From Clonostachys chloroleuca (lineage: Eukaryota > Ascomycota > Sordariomycetes > Hypocreales > Bionectriaceae): 64,000 nucleotides of DNA. Positions 60,113 to 64,000 of this stretch are shown here, in pieces (position 1 is the first letter of the stretch; each line of letters starts with the position of its first letter). Location: NCBI GenBank assembly GCA_037952775.1, contig JBANAY010000003.1:10230001-10294000 (forward strand), given 5' to 3'. A program made the position numbers and the translations under genes. Below the pieces are notes generated by a model that did no database searches, had not been told where the DNA came from, and was given only the letters and a program-made list of their open reading frames with translations.

Positions 60113-61687
60113 GTGACGCCTCCCTCCGCGCAGCAGTCCTGGGGCGACTCGGAGAAGGGCCTGTCGGAGCTCGAGGACGAGATACGGGCCATCAAGCAGG
60201 CGGAGCGGGCGTCTACGTCGACGGGCTCCTCGCTGTCCGACTGGACCACCCTGCTGGGCGGATTCATGTCCCTGGTGGCGACGGGGGGCATAGGCAACGC
60301 CACGGGTCTTGTGCAGACGTACTGGGAGAATAACCAGCTGAGGGATTTCTCGTCCCGCGACATTGGATGGATTGCTGGCACGAACATCTGTCTGTCGCTC
60401 TTCTTGCCCGTGCTGTCTGGGCCGGTTTACGATCGGTATGGCCCGCTGTGGTTGATGATCGGGGGCAGTGCGTCGTTTGTGGTGGGTGTCTTTGTCATGA
60501 GTTTCCTCAACAACCCGGAGCTGCCCCAGATGACCTACGGGCTGCTTCTTCTTACCTGGGGCATCATGGGCGGGGCGGGCAATGGGCTCGTAGCTACAGC
60601 TGTTTCGGGAGCTGTCTGCCAGCGGTTTGATAAGAGGAGGGGGCTGGCAAATGGGATTGCTTCGGGAGGTAACTCCGTCGGCGGCGTTGTATGGCCGATG
60701 GTGCTCCGTGAAACACTGAACCGTTGGGGGTGGCAGTGGGCAGTCAGGCTGTTGGGAGGAATCGCATTGGTGTTGGTCGCTCTAGGCTGTGTCTTGGTCA
60801 GACCGCCGCCCCAGATGGTGGTAACAGCCCAAAGGGAGGCGGAAATCAAGAAAGCGGAGGGGAGGAAAGAGGCCAAGGCCAAGGTCTTGAAGACATGCGT
60901 CGTTGAGGGTGCCGAGTGTTTCAAGAAGGCCGACTTTGTCTGGATGACGGCAAGTCTCGCCATCTTCCAGTTTACCGTGATGGGCGTGGCTGGAACTCTC
61001 CCGTCATGGGGGGAAGGCCAAGGCTTTGACCAGACATCCCTGTTCAACCTCGTGGCAGTGATGAATGCGTAAGTCGCATCCTGTTTGGTTATATACTGCT
61101 CGTGAGGATGTTGCTAATATCTCTCAAACAGCGCCGCAGCAATTGGGCGAATAGCAGTTGGTGCTCTCTCTGACGCCATTGGCCGCTTTAACACGTGTGT
61201 GTCCATCATGACACTCTCAGTTGTTGTCATGTTTGGATTGTTCTTCAACGTGGGTGGCATGATCTGGAAGTTTTATGTTTTCGCGGCGTTCTGGGGCTTT
61301 GTCTATGGTGCGGTCCTCATGATGATATCGGTGCTGGTTCGAGAGTGAGTTTCCCACAACCATGGCCAATATATAGGCGCTGACACGTTCTCTTTGTAAA
61401 GGCAGTGTAATCACGAAGAGTTTGGGCGGTATCTGAGCGCCTGCCACGTTGCCCTGAGCATTGCGTAAGTTTTTTCTATCCTCATGTCGATTCATCCGGC
61501 GGTTCTTAACCAAACCTTCTTCAGTGGCCTGGTGTGCGTGCCTCTCAGTGCTCAGATGCTGGCCTCTTTCGGCCCCCAGATGGACGTTGTATTTTTCGGA
61601 ATTCTCTGCACCGTCAGTTTGCTTTTCATGATACTCACCAGATGGGCCTTCCTGGATTACAAGTGGAGCTGGACCTCGAAAGTTTAG
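60113..61687 (+). CDS. MFS transporter, monocarboxylate (MCT)-like; 5' end unresolved
   Basis: Exons: up to 61068, 61132-61344, 61402-61464 and 61525-61687. The recognizable part is about 464 residues with roughly 12 membrane segments. The N-terminal cytosolic stretch is acidic (GLSELEDEIRAIKQAE), then segments around TTLLGGFMSLVATGG and GWIAGTNICLSLFLPVLSG. A D-R-Y-G loop (GPVYDRYGPLW) follows segment 2, RRGLANGIASGGNSVGG lies in segments 4-5, and GALSDAIGRFN marks the second half. This is the fungal monocarboxylate-permease/MCT type; substrate is unknown. No ATG starts this frame: 60113 is a GTG placed only to bound the visible coding region, so an upstream exon or a nearby indel must supply the start. 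Confidence 0.82.
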
Positions 61688-63308
61688 GGACGCTGATCTG
61701 ATGAACACCATGTACAACTAACACCACTAGAAACGATTAGACTAAACAGTATTATCTCCCCGGTAGATCACGGGTGTGCGGATTGCGCAAGCAAGAAGGG
61801 GAAGAAGACACTTGGGGCATGGTGTATGTCTATGATGATTTGCAATATGCATTCGTCCTGTCATCCGTCCTTTTACTCTTTCCTTTCTTTTTCACATTCT
61901 TCTCATTGGCATATACCATCGCATACAGCTATGTTTTTCATTCTATATTCGTGGGTTTTGGGTGGATTGGGGCAGAGTGAAGACGAGGTTTGTCCTATCT
62001 ACCATGTCGGCCCATTCCGCCTTTCACTGATGGCCTTATCTCAAATTCTCTGGAGGAGACCGAGGCAGAAGGCCGCCCGTGGTCTGTAAAAATCAATGGT
62101 AATGTGAGATCAGCATTACGCCAGTGTGTACACATGTATTAAGGTAGATCAATACCAAAGTATCTTGTCTGTTTTACCTTAACGTTCCCTCCCAAGTGGG
62201 TGACAGGAGAAATGAGACACTCAATGGAAGAGTGGTTCTACTTTCTAAGAAAAATTAAGGAATTCAGTAGTATCAAATGAAATAAAGTGACAGTATATAC
62301 CGTATTGTCTCTCAAGTATATATTATTAGCACTCAATAATGTGATAATACCGATCGCAGACTCGAGGACAAGCAGCTTATTGTTGGGTGTCTCAATTTCA
62401 ATGTCACCCACTTGCCTCCCTATGTAGAGATCTGAAAGGCGGAACTTATGTCCGTAGGCTCTGCCTCAGGTAGGTACTCTATATGGAAGCATCCAAGCTA
62501 AGGTACCTAACGAACTAAGCTGCTGGGCTAGCGGTTTGCGGTTTCAAGCCGCCAGTTACCTTAGCTATAGAAGAGGATTGACTTCGCGACATTCAGCTCT
62601 CTATGCTCCAATCCAAGTAACGAAAACACAATCGATTGACATTCGTGAGGGTCCAAATAGTGCCAGTAGTGAAGAATGTCCTCATGAGTGAAGGAGAAGG
62701 GTAGGAGCTGGCCCGTTGGATAATAAAGCCAATGCTTGATAAAGGCTGGCGGCTGGCGTTCTTACTAAGATGGATGATGTCGACAGGATCCTGATGCAGC
62801 ATGAGGCCAGGCAGGCGCCTGAACTCTGATGGGATGGTGTCAGTCCATGTACTGCCTGTTGCTCTCAAAGTACGCAGTACCTAAAGCGATGGCCAGCTGT
62901 ACTTTTGAGCGACCTCCCGGTTATATGCATTCTCCACTCTATCTTCAGCAGAGCCCCAGAATTGCCAGTATGGTAGGGCAGATCCACGCCGGTAGCCAAT
63001 CCAGAGGTCGACAGGGTCAGCATCCCTTTATCTGCTTGTACTGAGCAGGTAGCGCCTTGTGTGACTACTCGAGTCTGGTACGGGTCCAGTACAAGCCCAA
63101 AGCCCTGTTGCAGGGGTCTTTGGTACAGTTACCAGCCCCCGACTCCAAGAGCTGTCTGGCTTGATCATACCGCCTCTGAGAGTGAAACGACTTTATTGTT
63201 GCCTGGTAGGAGCATGTTTGTCAGGCCAGGGAATTGACTGCTTGGTTTTATCCTCCCAAATCTACCGAATCGCCCTTGATTGATGTGATCGTCCATTATT
63301 TGTTCAAC
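61688..63308. other. 1.6 kb intergenic region, AT-rich near 62220-62400
   Basis: Follows the MFS gene and precedes RTC5. A frame at 61774-61980 is hydrophobic but lacks family features and probably lies in the 3' UTR. The AT-rich patch at 62220-62400 could be a degenerate repeat. Confidence 0.5.
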
Positions 63309-64000
63309 ATGGGCCAAGCGATCTCTCAGGAGCCACCGTACCGTCGGTCGCAGGAGGAGTTGACGCACGAACTTGTGAGAGCTCGACGCAAGAGAGTTGC
63401 AGCTATTTATCAGTATTTCTGACTTGTTTGAACAGGCAAATAAGTTCAAGAAAAAGTGCTTCAGCTCACTAGAATTCTACTCGCTGCAAGATGTGTTCAA
63501 GAGCCTCTCCGATCACCAGGACGCGATTCACTACCTGAAGGAGGACACCGTTGCTCGATTTCTCGAGATACCAGATATCCTGGGCGCCTCACCGGTTATT
63601 TTCCAGATGATATCCTTTATTGGCGCTTTTCCGTTTCTGCAGAACGCGCCTGTCGTGCTGGAGCTCCCCCAGCTAATTATGGTTGTCGTCATCCTTACCG
63701 AGCGCTATCGAAAGGTCCTCGCAAAGGGGAGTGCTGATCGCACCAAGCTGCTCTTCAGAAGTCTGGCCGTCCATGACCGGAAACACTCCATGTCTATTCC
63801 TTCATCTCCGGTGAACCCATCCTCGCAAACGCCTCGCGCCCACCCTAGTGCCTTCGCAATTGACGTGGCCACTGGCGATGACGGCAATGACGAGGACCTT
63901 TTTGGCGATGACGAGGATGATGACCTCGTCCTCACGGCATTTGAACTTTTAGATATTGATGATGCTGTGAAGAAAGGCGATGCCCCAGGCTTCCTCGGTG
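63309..64000 (+). CDS. RTC5: Restriction of telomere capping protein 5 (RTC5/TLD family), 3' end outside window
   Basis: Exon 1 is 63309-63374 and exon 2 runs from 63436 past the window edge, with phase 0 at the junction. The protein begins MGQAISQEP, a typical N-myristoylation sequence, then ELTHELANKFKKKCFSSLEF. The conserved Rtc5 N-terminal region follows: YSLQDVFKSLSDHQDAIHYL, PVIFQMISFIGAFPFL and ERYRKVLAKGSADRTKLLFR. An acidic loop (DDGNDEDLFGDDEDDD) comes next; the TLD domain would lie beyond the edge. Yeast Rtc5 is a vacuole-associated protein that promotes V-ATPase disassembly; an older screen linked it to telomere capping. Start ATG 63309 follows from the myristoylation motif. Confidence 0.88.

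Noticed and set aside
61774..61980. Small hydrophobic frame after the MFS gene
   Set aside because: Lies directly downstream in the probable 3' UTR and shows no signal peptide plus domain pattern.

Overview
This 64 kb window is nuclear DNA from a filamentous ascomycete (Pezizomycotina; probably Sordariomycetes, but the class is a guess). The evidence is the genes themselves: a Zn2Cys6 regulator, a DUF7707-type GPI-anchored Cys-rich protein, fungal glutaminyl cyclase, arylamine N-acetyltransferase, Sin3 and TFIID/SWR1 subunits. Most introns are 50-80 nt with GT..AG ends and CTAAC-like branch sites. Coding regions are GC-rich at third positions and intergenic gaps run from 29 bp to 5.6 kb. I see no intact transposon, virus, CRISPR array, rRNA or tRNA gene.

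Layout, left to right. 0-7.6 kb: the tail of an unknown gene, a TMEM70-like mitochondrial membrane protein, a chromate-transporter-family protein on the opposite strand, and an 8-exon Zn2Cys6 transcription factor. 7.6-13.2 kb: a gene-poor stretch between that regulator and the divergent Fe-S targeting gene CIA2. 14.8-21 kb: the U5 snRNP GTPase SNU114 and the divergent acetoacetyl-CoA thiolase ERG10. 21.5-34.5 kb: three chromatin/transcription genes in a row on the minus strand (SIN3, TAF2 and a SAS4-domain protein). 35.5-39 kb: a fungal relative of plant IQM calmodulin-binding proteins and a YPT35-like PX protein. 41.5-52.2 kb: plus-strand genes for a GPI-anchored protein, CDP-choline/ethanolamine phosphotransferase, glutaminyl cyclase, arylamine N-acetyltransferase, oligosaccharyltransferase subunit SWP1 and an alpha/beta-hydrolase. 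52.4-64 kb: NMT1 and an ABHD12-like hydrolase on the minus strand, then SWC3, an MFS monocarboxylate-type transporter and the start of RTC5 on the plus strand.

Most genes are housekeeping and act in separate pathways: sterol/isoprenoid supply, phospholipid synthesis, N-glycosylation, N-myristoylation, splicing, Fe-S targeting and transcription. Real thematic links are few: the chromatin gene run, and NMT1 lying near RTC5, whose protein begins with a myristoylation-type Met-Gly.

The main technical observation is that five genes (CIA2, ERG10, SIN3, SWC3 twice, and the IQM-like gene) each have an apparent one-base loss in a homopolymer run. Adding one base restores both the conserved reading frame and the exon phase. 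Base-calling error is the simplest explanation, so those CDS are reported as real genes with frame interruptions. The main biological observations are the fungal IQM-like protein, an 8-nt internal micro-exon in the ABHD12-like gene, two stop-free 3n introns in SNU114, and the 5.6 kb region upstream of the regulator.
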